A stretch of 64,000 nt of DNA, taken from contig JAHDWJ010000018.1 of assembly GCA_023384415.1 (NCBI GenBank), positions 19,584 to 83,583 of the forward strand, written 5' to 3'. The notes below the pieces were generated by a model. The model searched no databases and was not told the DNA's origin. It saw nothing but the letters and a program-made list of their open reading frames with translations. Below are positions 1 to 8,655 of the stretch, one piece after another (position 1 is the first letter of the stretch; every line of letters starts with the position of its first letter). The DNA is from Anaerolineae bacterium. Its GTDB lineage: Bacteria; Chloroflexota; Anaerolineae; Promineifilales; Promineifilaceae. Position numbers and translations under genes: made by a program.

Positions 1-403
1 GACGGCGTATCCATCGGGAAAGGCTTAGGAAGAGAAAGATAAACAAGGTAGCCCACACCAATAGACCCCGCGAATTAGCCAGCGGACGATCCAAAAAGGT
101 GTAAGCCATCATCAAAGAGATACCGATAAAGGTGGGATAAATCAGCCCTACCACTTCATCGAGCCAGAAATCTCCGCGTCGCCGCTGCCACACATGGCTT
201 TGGGAAAAGGTGAAGATGAGGATGAGGTTGAGGACAACCTGTTGGACGATAAAGGCGGCGTAAGGGTCTTTGCTCTGGATGGGCAAAAACCATTGTAGTT
301 CATAACGAACAACATAGGCCCAGGCGAAGGCCAGGTTAATGAGCAAAATATCGCTCAAAATGGTGAAGGTGCGTATAGTGCGGGTGGTTTTGCGGTGACT
401 CAT
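1..403 (-). CDS. Polyprenyl sugar-phosphate transferase, N-terminal part (partial)
   Basis: Reading from an ATG at 401-403 to the left edge, the frame stays open for 134 residues and leaves the window. It starts MSHRKTTRTIRTF and then has hydrophobic stretches around residues 13-32, 50-66, 88-104 and 113-128 separated by short charged loops. This is the layout of the N-terminal membrane part of WbaP/CpsE-type enzymes, which transfer a sugar phosphate to undecaprenyl phosphate at the inner membrane. The catalytic domain would lie outside the window, so the call rests on the membrane pattern and the glycosyltransferase next door. It could be another polytopic protein. Confidence 0.55.
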   Translation of the reverse strand, partial: MSHRKTTRTIRTFTILSDILLINLAFAWAYVVRYELQWFLPIQSKDPYAAFIVQQVVLNLILIFTFSQSHVWQRRRGDFWLDEVVGLIYPTFIGISLMMAYTFLDRPLANSRGLLVWATLFIFLFLSLSRWIRR

Positions 404-412
404 GGGGAGGGG

Positions 413-440
413 GTTTCAAGTTTCAGGTTTCAGGTTTCAA
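413..440. repeat. TTTCAGG heptamer tract
   Basis: Three to four near-perfect copies of a 7-base word (TTTCAGG/TTTCAAG) lie just upstream of the sugar-transferase start. Several gene boundaries in the window carry similar short degenerate tandem tracts. Confidence 0.6.
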
Positions 441-522
441 ATTAAGGAGCAGGGGGCGGTTTTCTGGAAAGGTGCTGTTGGCATGGTGTTGTGCCGTTGT
501 TTTACATAATGAAAAAGGCGGT

Positions 523-1680
523 TCAAAATGTTTTCCCATTCGGGCTGGTTTGTAGGGCTTGTTGGTATACCTGCGCCAGAGCCAGACCAGAAGCAGCCCA
601 GGAAAAGCGGCGAGCATGGATGAATCCTTTTTGCTGGAGATGGTAGGCCAGGTGAGGCTGGGTCAATAGGGTACGCAAATGGGTCAAGAGCGCGGCCGCG
701 TCCTCGCCATCATACAACAATCCGGCCTCACCGACAGCTTCGGGAATGGATGACCGGTTGGCGGCGATGACCGGGGTGCCGCAGGCCATCGCTTCAATGA
801 TGGGCATGCCAAACCCTTCATAGGCTGAGGGAAAGACCAGGCACGCGGCCGCGCCATACCAGTAGGGCAGATCCTCATCCGGCACATAACCAGGAAAATA
901 TACCCAATCCGTCACTCCTAATGCCTGTACCTGATTAAAAATCTCCTCATAATACCACCCTTTTCCCCCAGCCAACACCAGCCCCACATCAGCAAAAGCG
1001 GCATCCTGGCGCAGTTGGGCGAAAACATGGAGCAAAAAGGGCAAATTTTTGCGCGGCTGCAAAGTGCCTACGTGTAGAATAAACCGGGGTGGCAGCGGAT
1101 GGGTCTGGCGAAACTGAGTTACCGCGTCAGCCGATGGGGGAGTAAAATGCTCATCTACCCCTGGGTAAACCAGATCTATCCGCTCCAGCGGCAGGCCAAA
1201 AAGGCGGTGAATATCTTGCCGCCCCGACTCCGAAATGGCAACAACCCGCCGGGCCTGGCGGCAGGAGCGGCGGGTCTGGCTGTTGAGGTAGATGCGCTGC
1301 CACAGGGGAAACTGCTCTGGCAGCAGGGCAAAGCTGAGATCGTACACCGTGACAATGGTAGGCCGCCTGGTGAGCAGGGGGGTGACGAAGGCCAGGCTGT
1401 GCAGCAAATCAAGATGGTGGGTCGCGGCCGCGGCCGGCCACATTAATTGTTCCCAGGCAATTCGTACCAACCGACGCTCCGTGGGCCAGGCGGTCGTTTG
1501 TACCTGGAGATGGGGATTGGTGAGCAGGGGAGCTGATTTACCGGTAAATACCAGGAGGGAAGCGCTGTCCCCCTCTGGCAGCACCAGATGTTGCAGCAGT
1601 TGAAAAATATAATGATGAATCCCAGCCCGACGATATGTTGCCTGCCCCGAAAGCAGATGCGCGTTAATCCCTATTTTCAT
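523..1680 (-). CDS. GT4-family glycosyltransferase
   Basis: This 385-residue protein has the two-Rossmann (GT-B) layout of retaining GT4 glycosyltransferases. The second half shows HVGTLQPRKN (about 203-212) and the family E-x7-E motif at 288-296 (EGFGMPIIE), followed by MACGTPVIA, which together hold the nucleotide-sugar donor. The sequence is closest in style to mannosyl/rhamnosyl transferases of O-antigen or capsule pathways (WbaZ/MtfB-like), but the sugar cannot be told from sequence. It likely acts on lipid-linked intermediates at the cytoplasmic membrane face together with the sugar-phosphate transferase encoded on its left on the same strand. It contains three GCGGCCGC palindromes. Confidence 0.88.
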   Translation of the reverse strand: MKIGINAHLLSGQATYRRAGIHHYIFQLLQHLVLPEGDSASLLVFTGKSAPLLTNPHLQVQTTAWPTERRLVRIAWEQLMWPAAAATHHLDLLHSLAFVTPLLTRRPTIVTVYDLSFALLPEQFPLWQRIYLNSQTRRSCRQARRVVAISESGRQDIHRLFGLPLERIDLVYPGVDEHFTPPSADAVTQFRQTHPLPPRFILHVGTLQPRKNLPFLLHVFAQLRQDAAFADVGLVLAGGKGWYYEEIFNQVQALGVTDWVYFPGYVPDEDLPYWYGAAACLVFPSAYEGFGMPIIEAMACGTPVIAANRSSIPEAVGEAGLLYDGEDAAALLTHLRTLLTQPHLAYHLQQKGFIHARRFSWAASGLALAQVYQQALQTSPNGKTF

Positions 1681-1884
1681 GGTTCCTCATTCCCTAAACG
1701 AGATTATAGCTCAAACCGGAGCGGTGACGATGGCGGGTAATCTGTCTGCGGTACTTACGTCTTGTGTCATTTTCACTCATTAACAGTTGACATTTCCGCC
1801 AGAACAGAGTAGCCTAGTGATGTAGTTGTACAACAAAATTTTTGCCCAGGATACCAATGGGTATTGGCTCAATGGAGAACGACA

Positions 1885-2232
1885 ATGAGCAACTTGTTTG
1901 ATGATGATGATTTTGATTTTGGGGATGATGAACCAGCGGCTGCCCCGGATTGGTTAAGTGAATATGATGAAGATGTGGCAAGCCCGCCGGTGGCCGCGCC
2001 CCCTCCACCATCTTCTGGGGTTGACCTGGATCGCCTGCGGGAAAAAAGTACCCGCGCCGGGGCCATGGATACAGCCCTGGGTGCCGATGCGGTTGTTCAA
2101 GAAGATGAAGAGGGCAGCTCCGGTTTCTTAAGCCGGTTGAGTCCAGCGCAGCGGCTGATTATTGGTGTGTTTTTCCTCGTGGATGTTTGTATGGTAGGTG
2201 TGGCGATATTGCTTCTTTTTAGGGTCCTCTAA
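1885..2232 (+). CDS. Small acidic single-pass membrane protein
   Basis: A 115-residue protein of unknown function. ATG at 1885 is preceded by GGAGAA about 8 bases upstream; the frame could also open at a TTG at 1864, but that lacks a ribosome site. Residues 1-35 are very acidic (a run of Asp at 4-8), followed by a Pro/Ala stretch and a charged middle. A single hydrophobic segment occupies the last 25 residues (LIIGVFFLVDVCMVGVAILL). This suggests a tail-anchored cytoplasmic protein. It diverges from the glycosyltransferase and converges with the L7/L12-like gene. No family was recognised. Confidence 0.7.
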   Translation: MSNLFDDDDFDFGDDEPAAAPDWLSEYDEDVASPPVAAPPPPSSGVDLDRLREKSTRAGAMDTALGADAVVQEDEEGSSGFLSRLSPAQRLIIGVFFLVDVCMVGVAILLLFRVL

Positions 2233-2330
2233 GAAGTACCCAGAGGCAGGGCACGCCATGATGGATGAAAATAACGGATGGTGGGAACAACCTTCCGTAA
2301 TCCGTCTTTATGAGCAACGCCGTGGTTCAT

Positions 2331-3215
2331 TTATCGGGTTTCCCACGAATCTACCAAATCTTTAGCTTCTTTTAACCCCAGCCCAGTGATTTCCCTGACT
2401 CGTTTGATGGCGTTGATCTTGCGCCCTTGAGCCAATTCAGCCTGCACCTGGGGGTCATAAAACGCTTCCGTCGGGTTTCGGCTGCCGGGGATGAGGTTGT
2501 GTATCAATGGAGCCCCCTCGCGGATAGTTATTTCTCCCCGCTCAATTGCTTCAATAACATTCTTAGCTTCTTGTAAGTTGAGACCTGTCAGATCAAAAAG
2601 CCGCTTAATGGCTTGAATCTTGTTCCCCTGAGTCAGCCAATCTAATACCTCTTGATCGTTTACCGCCATCTGGACGGGCAGCTTACCGGCCGGTACACCT
2701 TCACCTGGCCCCATCTGGGCGGTGAGCCAATCTACATATTGTTTGGCTTCTTTGAGGCCGGCCCCACTGGCCTGGCGTACATGTTTTACGGCGGCAATTT
2801 TCTGGTTGCTGCTGATCAACTGGCGCAACCCCATATCCCCTTCCAGGTTAATGCCTGGGTGTGGAGAAGTCGGGGGGGCGGGTCGCGGCCGCAGCCAGAG
2901 CGAAAGCAGCAGCCACCCCCCGGTTATCGCTCCAACCCCTACCGTCACCAAATACAAAACCCATGCCCCCCGCACTCCCCACAGCCGCTCAGAATCGCTG
3001 CCCCCTTCGCCCGTGCATTGCAAAGAGACCGAATAGCTGGTGCCATCGGTATACGTCTCCTTAACCACCTGGGCGTCAGGCGTGGTACCTTCCGGGCAGG
3101 TCAGCCGGGCAAAGGGCATCAAGGTCCCCGGAAAGAAAAGGGAGCATAACATCCCCGGAGCCCAAAAAAAGCAGACGGCAAAAAAGAGATAAATGAGGGT
3201 GTTGCCTTTGTTCAT
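2331..3215 (-). CDS. Membrane protein with three ribosomal L7/L12 C-terminal-like motifs
   Basis: The 294-residue protein starts with a hydrophobic segment (7-30), then an outside loop with Cys40 and Cys67 that could form a disulfide, then a second membrane segment (83-107). The cytoplasmic remainder carries three copies of the helix-loop-helix of ribosomal protein L7/L12: about 139-165 (KIAAVKHVRQASGAGLKEAK), 199-226 (KIQAIKRLFDLTGLNLQEAK) and 266-292 (KINAIKRVREITGLGLKEAK). In L7/L12 this surface recruits translation GTPases; here its role is unknown. Single L7/L12-like domains occur in other bacterial membrane proteins, but three in tandem is unusual. A short GAGATT-rich tract lies upstream. 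Confidence 0.8.
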   Translation of the reverse strand: MNKGNTLIYLFFAVCFFWAPGMLCSLFFPGTLMPFARLTCPEGTTPDAQVVKETYTDGTSYSVSLQCTGEGGSDSERLWGVRGAWVLYLVTVGVGAITGGWLLLSLWLRPRPAPPTSPHPGINLEGDMGLRQLISSNQKIAAVKHVRQASGAGLKEAKQYVDWLTAQMGPGEGVPAGKLPVQMAVNDQEVLDWLTQGNKIQAIKRLFDLTGLNLQEAKNVIEAIERGEITIREGAPLIHNLIPGSRNPTEAFYDPQVQAELAQGRKINAIKRVREITGLGLKEAKDLVDSWETR

Positions 3216-3224
3216 GATGATTAA

Positions 3225-3258
3225 TTGGAGACTGGAGATTAGAGATTGGAGATTATAG
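3225..3258. repeat. GGAGATTAGAGATT simple repeat
   Basis: A degenerate tandem tract of TGGAGA/TTAGAGA words between two same-strand genes. Similar tracts occur at 8048-8085 and 11848-11905. Confidence 0.6.
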
Positions 3259-3285
3259 ACTCGCCACTCGAAAACTAGAAACTGG

Positions 3286-5478
3286 CTAACGGCTCATTTC
3301 CTCCCCCGGACGGTATTCCAACTTTAGGTTGGCGCGAATATCAGCTTCATTATACCAGACAGGTTTCAATTGGCGGTTGGCGGCCAGAGGGGCCTGGTCG
3401 GCATAATGGGGGGAGTTGGGGTGCTGCACATTGCTGCCGTATTGATGGATAGATTCAGCCATGACGTTGCCGGCCGCATCCCAACGCACGACCATAAGAT
3501 ACGCATCCCCTACGAAAACACGCAGCCGGCCATCGGGCAGCCGCTCCCCATAGGTGGCATGGAGAATATCTGGCCCACCTCCCATGCCCAAATCTACCTC
3601 TCCCCGAATGAGACGGTTGACCTCAGACCAGGAAACATCTACGCGCCCAAAATGCTGCTTGAGATGTTGGACAGCGGCGATAAAACTTGTAACCAACTGC
3701 TCAGTGGGAATAGGGTGGCCAACCAGTCGGGAGGCGTTGAAGCCAGAACTGGTCTCGTTTAGCTGCAAGATAGTGAGGATAGCCAGGGTGGCCCCGGTAC
3801 TTTCCGGGTTGGTTTGTAAATCCCAGGCGGCTAAAATGGCTGCGGCCGCTTGCACATCCACATCATCCGGCAAATCCGCCCCCACAATCTGGTTCACATA
3901 CATCGCCATATCTGAATCTGGGTGATAGAACAGGTCATATTTATACGCCTTAAACGCTTCCCAGGTAATCGCTTCATCTGCGCCTAACAAAGTCAACGCT
4001 TGCAACGCCCGGTTGGTCTGGTGGGTTTCAATGCCCCAGGTGAGCGAATAATCCGCCGGGTTGGGATTGCCAGGGCCGAGGGTGGTTTGGAAGGGGGTAC
4101 TGTTGCCGTTTTGGATGAACCCGGAAGGGGGGTTTAGGACTGAGGGAAGTTGGGCAAAAGGAACATATTCGGTCCATAACGTTTCTGAACTGTCGCCAGG
4201 TAAATATTGCCGCCAATTGTACCCCTCAGCCCGCACCGGCATCACTGCATTGTAATAATAGGCGATATTCCCCTGGGCATCGGCATACCCCATGTTGAAC
4301 ATCGGCAGTTGTAATAGCTCCATCGCCGCTTGCATTTCGGCCAGGCTGGTGGCTTTATTCAGACGAAAGAACTGCTCGAACAGCCCTACCCGCCCCATCA
4401 TGGCGTAACGGATAGCATAAGTGCCATGATCTTGCCGCACCGTTGGCCCATAGATAGACCATAATATTTCGCGCTTTATGGGGATGATGAGCCGACCCAT
4501 GATTTTGACGCGCAAAGTAGCCTTTTCCACTTCTAAATCACGCCATTGGCCGTCAAAGCGGTATTGGTTTGGGTTGTCCGGGTTGATCTCCAGAACGTAG
4601 GTATCAATCAGATCGGGCGAATTAACGGTGAAGGCCCAGCCGATGTGCCGGTTATGTCCATGAGCAATGGAGGGCATCCCTGGAATAAGACCCCCGACAG
4701 CGTCCCACCCTTCTTCGCTGCGGATATGGGCTTCATAAAAGGAGAGTGCCCCTGCATACGGCTGGTGGGCGTTGACGAGCAGGTAGGTGGAGCCATCGCT
4801 GGTACGGCTGGGGGCAACGGCGAAGGTGTTGCTGCCCGCGAAATATGGGTTTGGGGCCCCGGGTTGGTAAGGCAGCCAGGTTTGCCCAGGGCGGGGGGAG
4901 ACGGGGCGGCGGCGTTCGTCGGCGAACAGCTCACCCAGTGCCCCATCTAAACCGAAGAAGAGGGGAGTTTTATGCACTGCGGCCGCGACCATATCCTGCC
5001 CTGTCACAGGAAATAAACCAGGGTATACCTCATCCTCATGTAAAGCGGCATAAAAGGTCAACCCATCGGCATACGCCTGTAAAATTTGTTGTGTCTCCGG
5101 GCTAAGGGTGTCATAACCGGCCTCAACCTGCCGTTCAATGCGAAGAAGCTGCACCATGTAATCGTTGGGCGCCCCATCCTGGCCGAAGACGGTTGCTAAT
5201 TGTCCCCGTGCCGCCAGCAGGGTAAGCTGCAAGGTAGCAAAATCATCTTCGGCGTGGGCATAAGCCAGACCAAAAGCGGCATCGGCATCGGTGACGCCAA
5301 AGATGTGGGGAATGCCCCAAGTGTCCCGCAGGATACGAACATCATACTGCTCCCCCAACCCCCGGTAGGCGGACAGGTTGATGGGAATGGGGATGAAAAG
5401 GTACGCGGCCGCAAGGCCAATTACCAGCAAAAAAATTAACAACCATTTTTGCCACCGTTTCATAAATTGCCTCACCAC
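3286..5478 (-). CDS. Penicillin acylase family (S45) Ntn hydrolase
   Basis: A 730-residue member of the penicillin/AHL/cephalosporin acylase family, which cleave amide bonds after self-processing into alpha and beta chains. A signal anchor spans 12-30, so it acts outside the cytoplasmic membrane. RDTWGIPHIFG (51-61) is the usual alpha-chain start, and the predicted cleavage and nucleophile lie at Gly215-Ser216 in FAGSNTFAVAP. Later sequence VNAHQPY and GHNRHIGWAFTVNSPD matches the beta-chain oxyanion region. The substrate (acyl-homoserine lactone, N-acyl amino acid, beta-lactam) cannot be told. It is the second of two such genes, 38 bases after the previous stop, with a hairpin between them. 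It lies in line with the acyl-CoA carboxylase genes. Confidence 0.9.
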   Translation of the reverse strand: MVRQFMKRWQKWLLIFLLVIGLAAAYLFIPIPINLSAYRGLGEQYDVRILRDTWGIPHIFGVTDADAAFGLAYAHAEDDFATLQLTLLAARGQLATVFGQDGAPNDYMVQLLRIERQVEAGYDTLSPETQQILQAYADGLTFYAALHEDEVYPGLFPVTGQDMVAAAVHKTPLFFGLDGALGELFADERRRPVSPRPGQTWLPYQPGAPNPYFAGSNTFAVAPSRTSDGSTYLLVNAHQPYAGALSFYEAHIRSEEGWDAVGGLIPGMPSIAHGHNRHIGWAFTVNSPDLIDTYVLEINPDNPNQYRFDGQWRDLEVEKATLRVKIMGRLIIPIKREILWSIYGPTVRQDHGTYAIRYAMMGRVGLFEQFFRLNKATSLAEMQAAMELLQLPMFNMGYADAQGNIAYYYNAVMPVRAEGYNWRQYLPGDSSETLWTEYVPFAQLPSVLNPPSGFIQNGNSTPFQTTLGPGNPNPADYSLTWGIETHQTNRALQALTLLGADEAITWEAFKAYKYDLFYHPDSDMAMYVNQIVGADLPDDVDVQAAAAILAAWDLQTNPESTGATLAILTILQLNETSSGFNASRLVGHPIPTEQLVTSFIAAVQHLKQHFGRVDVSWSEVNRLIRGEVDLGMGGGPDILHATYGERLPDGRLRVFVGDAYLMVVRWDAAGNVMAESIHQYGSNVQHPNSPHYADQAPLAANRQLKPVWYNEADIRANLKLEYRPGEEMSR

Positions 5479-5483
5479 AAAAT

Positions 5484-5511
5484 CAAAGCGAGGCGAAAGA
5501 GCCTCGCTTTG
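5484..5511 (-). terminator. Hairpin between the two acylase genes
   Basis: An 11-bp perfect stem (CAAAGCGAGGC) with a 6-base loop sits just after the stop of the upstream acylase, followed on the minus strand by ATTTTGT. It looks like an intrinsic terminator or attenuator that would lower expression of the second acylase. The core AAGCGAGGC is also used in the terminator at 63152-63193. Confidence 0.75.
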
Positions 5512-5516
5512 AGCTG

Positions 5517-7985
5517 CTATTTGTTGGCAGGTCGCAAAATCAAGTGAGTCGCGGCCGCACCCTCCACAGCCTCCCGACTAAACAACATTGGGTGGTACTT
5601 TCCATTCAGCCATAACTCAATCATATCATCATAATGTTTGTGGTACGGGTGCCCACTCTGCCCGGTGGGGATCACAGCCAGGCTGGCATCAAAATCCCCC
5701 ATATCTACAATCATCCGCATAGAGACATGACCGGCCACGGCCGCCGGGTCAGACCAACGCCAACTATTGGCATTGACCAGATTGCGGCCGCCATCCGCCG
5801 GGAACGGGCCACGATTGACAATCCGCTCAATCGGGCCAACCCCACTCTGCCCTAGCGGGGCACTGACAAATGTAGCCGTGTGAAGGGACCCCCAGGTCCA
5901 ATCGTTGATATTTTTGCTTACATTCGCTTCAAACCAGCTTCGCGTATCCGCCAAAGCCAGCAGCACAATATCCTGCTGCGTTTCCTGGGCCGGGGTATTA
6001 CGATCATTCCACCAGACAGCCCCAGGCTGATTGGCTAACTGATGGAAGAAAATGGAACTATAAATAGTGTTGACATGTTCCGCTCCCACATCATCAGCCA
6101 GGACCCGGTTGACCAGGTGCATAAAAAAGATTTCAAACAAAGCGGCCGGCACACTGTCCCGGTGCTCCTGCAAATCCCACCCCCGGATCCGTTCAATTAT
6201 CGCCTGAATCTGAGCGTCATTACTGGATAGACCCCGGAAAAGTGGCTGGTAACTCTCGGCCAATAGGGAGTAATTATCATTTTGGATACGGGCTATCTCT
6301 TCAATAGAGACCCCCCCATTGGCGATAGCCGCCTCAAGCATACGGATAATCCGCTCCCCCCGGTCCCCATCGGCCCAATTTACGGCGATAAGATAGGGGT
6401 AATCGGCATCTACGATGGCATGATTGGCAGTGACAATAAACCCTTCAGCGGGATTGAACAGGCGAGGCAGCTCATCATAAGGAATCCACCCTTCCCATTC
6501 ATACTCCCCGGTCCAGCCGGGCACAGGCAGCAGCCCATTGCCCCTGGCCCGGATTGGGATACGCCCTGGCATCTGGTAAGCGATATTCCCTTCAATATCG
6601 GCATAGACCACATTCTGCGCCGGTAAATCCCAATATTGCAGGGCAGCACGGAAATCAGCGTAATTTTGGGCCTGGTTAAGCAAAATGACCGCTTGCAGCA
6701 CCCGTGATGGCTCCTGGGCTGTCCAACGTATGGCCAATAAATCTTTGCTGTCATCCACCAGGTCGCTGATGATGGGGCCATGATGGGTTTCTAGCACTTC
6801 TAACACCACATCGTCACCCCCATTAACCTTGATAATTTCTTCATGGACGGTCATATCCTGCCATTCACCGCGAAACTCGTATTGGCGTGGGTTATTGGGG
6901 TTGATTTTCTCAATATATAAATCTTGCACATCCGGGCCAGTGTTGGTGACACCCCAGGCGATATGGTTGTTGTGCCCAATAACTACCCCTGGCGCCCCGG
7001 CGAAGGAAAAGCCAACGACATCCATGCCCGGCGCATGAAGGCCGATTTCGTACCAGATGGAGGGCATTTGGATACCCAGGTGGGGATCGTTCGCTAGAAG
7101 CGGCTGCCCCGTACTGGTATGTTCGCCGCTGACAACCCAATTGTTGCTGCCCACAAATAGGTCAGCCCCAAAGGCAAATCCATCTGGGGGAATGGCCCCA
7201 ACCAGGTTGGTCTGTATGTTATGCCAATCAATGGGGGTCTGGCTGGTGGGGGTTGTAGGGGTGGTGCTGTCTAAAAAGGGCATGGCATCTGTGGGCACGG
7301 TGACAGGGCGGTTCTCATAAGGGTAGCCCGGCAGCAGATTGGCAACCTGGGCCTCTCCCAACGCCTGAATCATTTTGGCCCGGTTGACCTCACTGTTCCA
7401 GTTGCCGCTCAGGTCATCAGCCATGACGACACCCCAGGTGATGGTGTTGAGGGGGGTCCAGGGTTCGATTTCCCATTTATCGTTGACAAGGCCGAGGATG
7501 GTGATGTTGAGGGAGAGGCTTTTGCGGTTGGCTTCGATGTAAGCGTTGACCCCATCACTGTACGCTTGGAGCAGGGCAACATACTCCGGCTCTTCTTGTT
7601 CATAATAGGCCAATGTTTTTTCGGCCAGGCGGTTCCAGCCCATGGTACGGATGAACACATCAAATTCAACGGTGCCGCTGCCGGCAATTTCGGAGATGCG
7701 CCCCTGACCGACATGCCGCCACCATTCCATTTGCCAGAACCGGTCCTGAGCATGGACGTACCCCTGGGCGAAATAAAGATCATGTTCGTTTTGGGCGTAG
7801 ATGTGGGGGATGCCGTATTCATCCCGGTATATATCTACAGGTTGTTGCAGGCCGACCACGTCTACGCGGCCGCGTACCTTCGGAAACGGTCTGCGGGTCT
7901 GGTTATAAATCACCAGCACCAGCACCAGCAGTAAAACAATGATACCCCCGCCAACCCCTAACCCAATTTTCCTGGCCCGGCTCAT
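5517..7985 (-). CDS. Penicillin acylase family (S45) Ntn hydrolase
   Basis: An 822-residue acylase. The start is placed at ATG 7985 (MSRARKIG) because AGGAG lies 8 bases upstream; a longer reading frame from 8057 has no such site and runs through a repeat tract. A signal anchor lies at 10-27. RDEYGIPHIYA (54-64), YVHAQDRFWQMEWWR and, after the linker, VGSNNWVVSG with nucleophile Ser280 are classic penicillin G acylase hallmarks; LANDPHLG and HIAWGVTNTGPD follow. It belongs to a different branch from its neighbour (longer and closer to penicillin G acylase), so the pair is not a recent duplication. The substrate is unknown. Confidence 0.92.
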   Translation of the reverse strand: MSRARKIGLGVGGGIIVLLLVLVLVIYNQTRRPFPKVRGRVDVVGLQQPVDIYRDEYGIPHIYAQNEHDLYFAQGYVHAQDRFWQMEWWRHVGQGRISEIAGSGTVEFDVFIRTMGWNRLAEKTLAYYEQEEPEYVALLQAYSDGVNAYIEANRKSLSLNITILGLVNDKWEIEPWTPLNTITWGVVMADDLSGNWNSEVNRAKMIQALGEAQVANLLPGYPYENRPVTVPTDAMPFLDSTTPTTPTSQTPIDWHNIQTNLVGAIPPDGFAFGADLFVGSNNWVVSGEHTSTGQPLLANDPHLGIQMPSIWYEIGLHAPGMDVVGFSFAGAPGVVIGHNNHIAWGVTNTGPDVQDLYIEKINPNNPRQYEFRGEWQDMTVHEEIIKVNGGDDVVLEVLETHHGPIISDLVDDSKDLLAIRWTAQEPSRVLQAVILLNQAQNYADFRAALQYWDLPAQNVVYADIEGNIAYQMPGRIPIRARGNGLLPVPGWTGEYEWEGWIPYDELPRLFNPAEGFIVTANHAIVDADYPYLIAVNWADGDRGERIIRMLEAAIANGGVSIEEIARIQNDNYSLLAESYQPLFRGLSSNDAQIQAIIERIRGWDLQEHRDSVPAALFEIFFMHLVNRVLADDVGAEHVNTIYSSIFFHQLANQPGAVWWNDRNTPAQETQQDIVLLALADTRSWFEANVSKNINDWTWGSLHTATFVSAPLGQSGVGPIERIVNRGPFPADGGRNLVNANSWRWSDPAAVAGHVSMRMIVDMGDFDASLAVIPTGQSGHPYHKHYDDMIELWLNGKYHPMLFSREAVEGAAATHLILRPANK

Positions 7986-8047
7986 AGTTTTTCTCCTCAA
8001 GATAATAGTTGCAGAGTGGCAGAGTGGCAGGGTCCATACATCCCCAA

Positions 8048-8085
8048 AATCTCCCAATCTCCCAATCTCCTAATCTCCTAATCCC
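8048..8085. repeat. CTCCCAATCTCC simple repeat
   Basis: Four degenerate copies of CTCCCAAT/CTCCTAAT between the acylase start and the biotin-carrier stop, preceded at 8011-8030 by GCAGAGTGGCAGAGTGGCAG. Confidence 0.6.
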
Positions 8086-8578
8086 CAATGGTCACCAACA
8101 TCTGCCCTTTTTCCACACCGGCCCCGGCGGACACGGACACATGATGTACCACCCCATCACGGGGAGAACGCAGCTCATTTTCCATTTTCATAGATTCTAA
8201 GATGATCACCTTTTCCCCTTTGGCGACCTTTTGCCCATCTTCAACCAGCACCTTTAGAATGATGCCCGGCATAGGGGATTTAATCGTCGCTTCACCGGCG
8301 GACTCCGCCAGTCCCCCCCTGGCCTGGGCCAGCCGGTAAGCCCGTTCATCTTGTACCTGTACCTGGTACATCTCCCCCAAGATTTGCACCTCATACTGTT
8401 TATCTCGCTCTTCGACCAGGGCCTGAATGGAGCGGTTGTTGATCAGCAGAGAATACACCCCACTTTCAGCCATGCGTTCCACATCCAGGGTGTAATGTTC
8501 ACCATTGATAACAATCTGGTTATCTGGCTTGAGTTCAATAGCGAACTCCTGACTATCTACAGTGGTAATATATTTCAT
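8078..8578 (-). CDS. Biotin carboxyl carrier protein of acyl-CoA carboxylase
   Basis: A 166-residue protein. Residues 1-90 are a poorly conserved docking region. Residues 95-166 form the biotinyl-lipoyl fold with SPMPGIILKV and the biotin site ESMKMENE, where Lys131 would carry biotin (Ser replaces the usual Ala of EAMKM, as is common in acyl-CoA/pyruvate carboxylases). It shuttles carboxybiotin between the biotin carboxylase and carboxyltransferase encoded just upstream on the same strand, completing a three-subunit carboxylase. Length and N-terminal region resemble the carrier of propionyl-CoA-type enzymes more than E. coli AccB. Confidence 0.9.
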   Translation of the reverse strand: MKYITTVDSQEFAIELKPDNQIVINGEHYTLDVERMAESGVYSLLINNRSIQALVEERDKQYEVQILGEMYQVQVQDERAYRLAQARGGLAESAGEATIKSPMPGIILKVLVEDGQKVAKGEKVIILESMKMENELRSPRDGVVHHVSVSAGAGVEKGQMLVTIGD

Positions 8579-8655
8579 ACGGCCTCAACTGATAAGTGAT
8601 ACATGAGGTGTGGTAGGTGATTAAAGGAATCGCACATTTCACGCTTCACGTTTTA

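Noticed and set aside
7455-7475. GGTTCGATTCCC-like tRNA T-arm.
   Set aside because: It lies inside the acylase gene and no cloverleaf can be built around it. No other tRNA-like arm was seen in the gaps.
7986-8057. A longer start for the 822-residue acylase.
   Set aside because: It would run through a simple repeat and lacks a ribosome site; ATG 7985 has AGGAG at the right distance.
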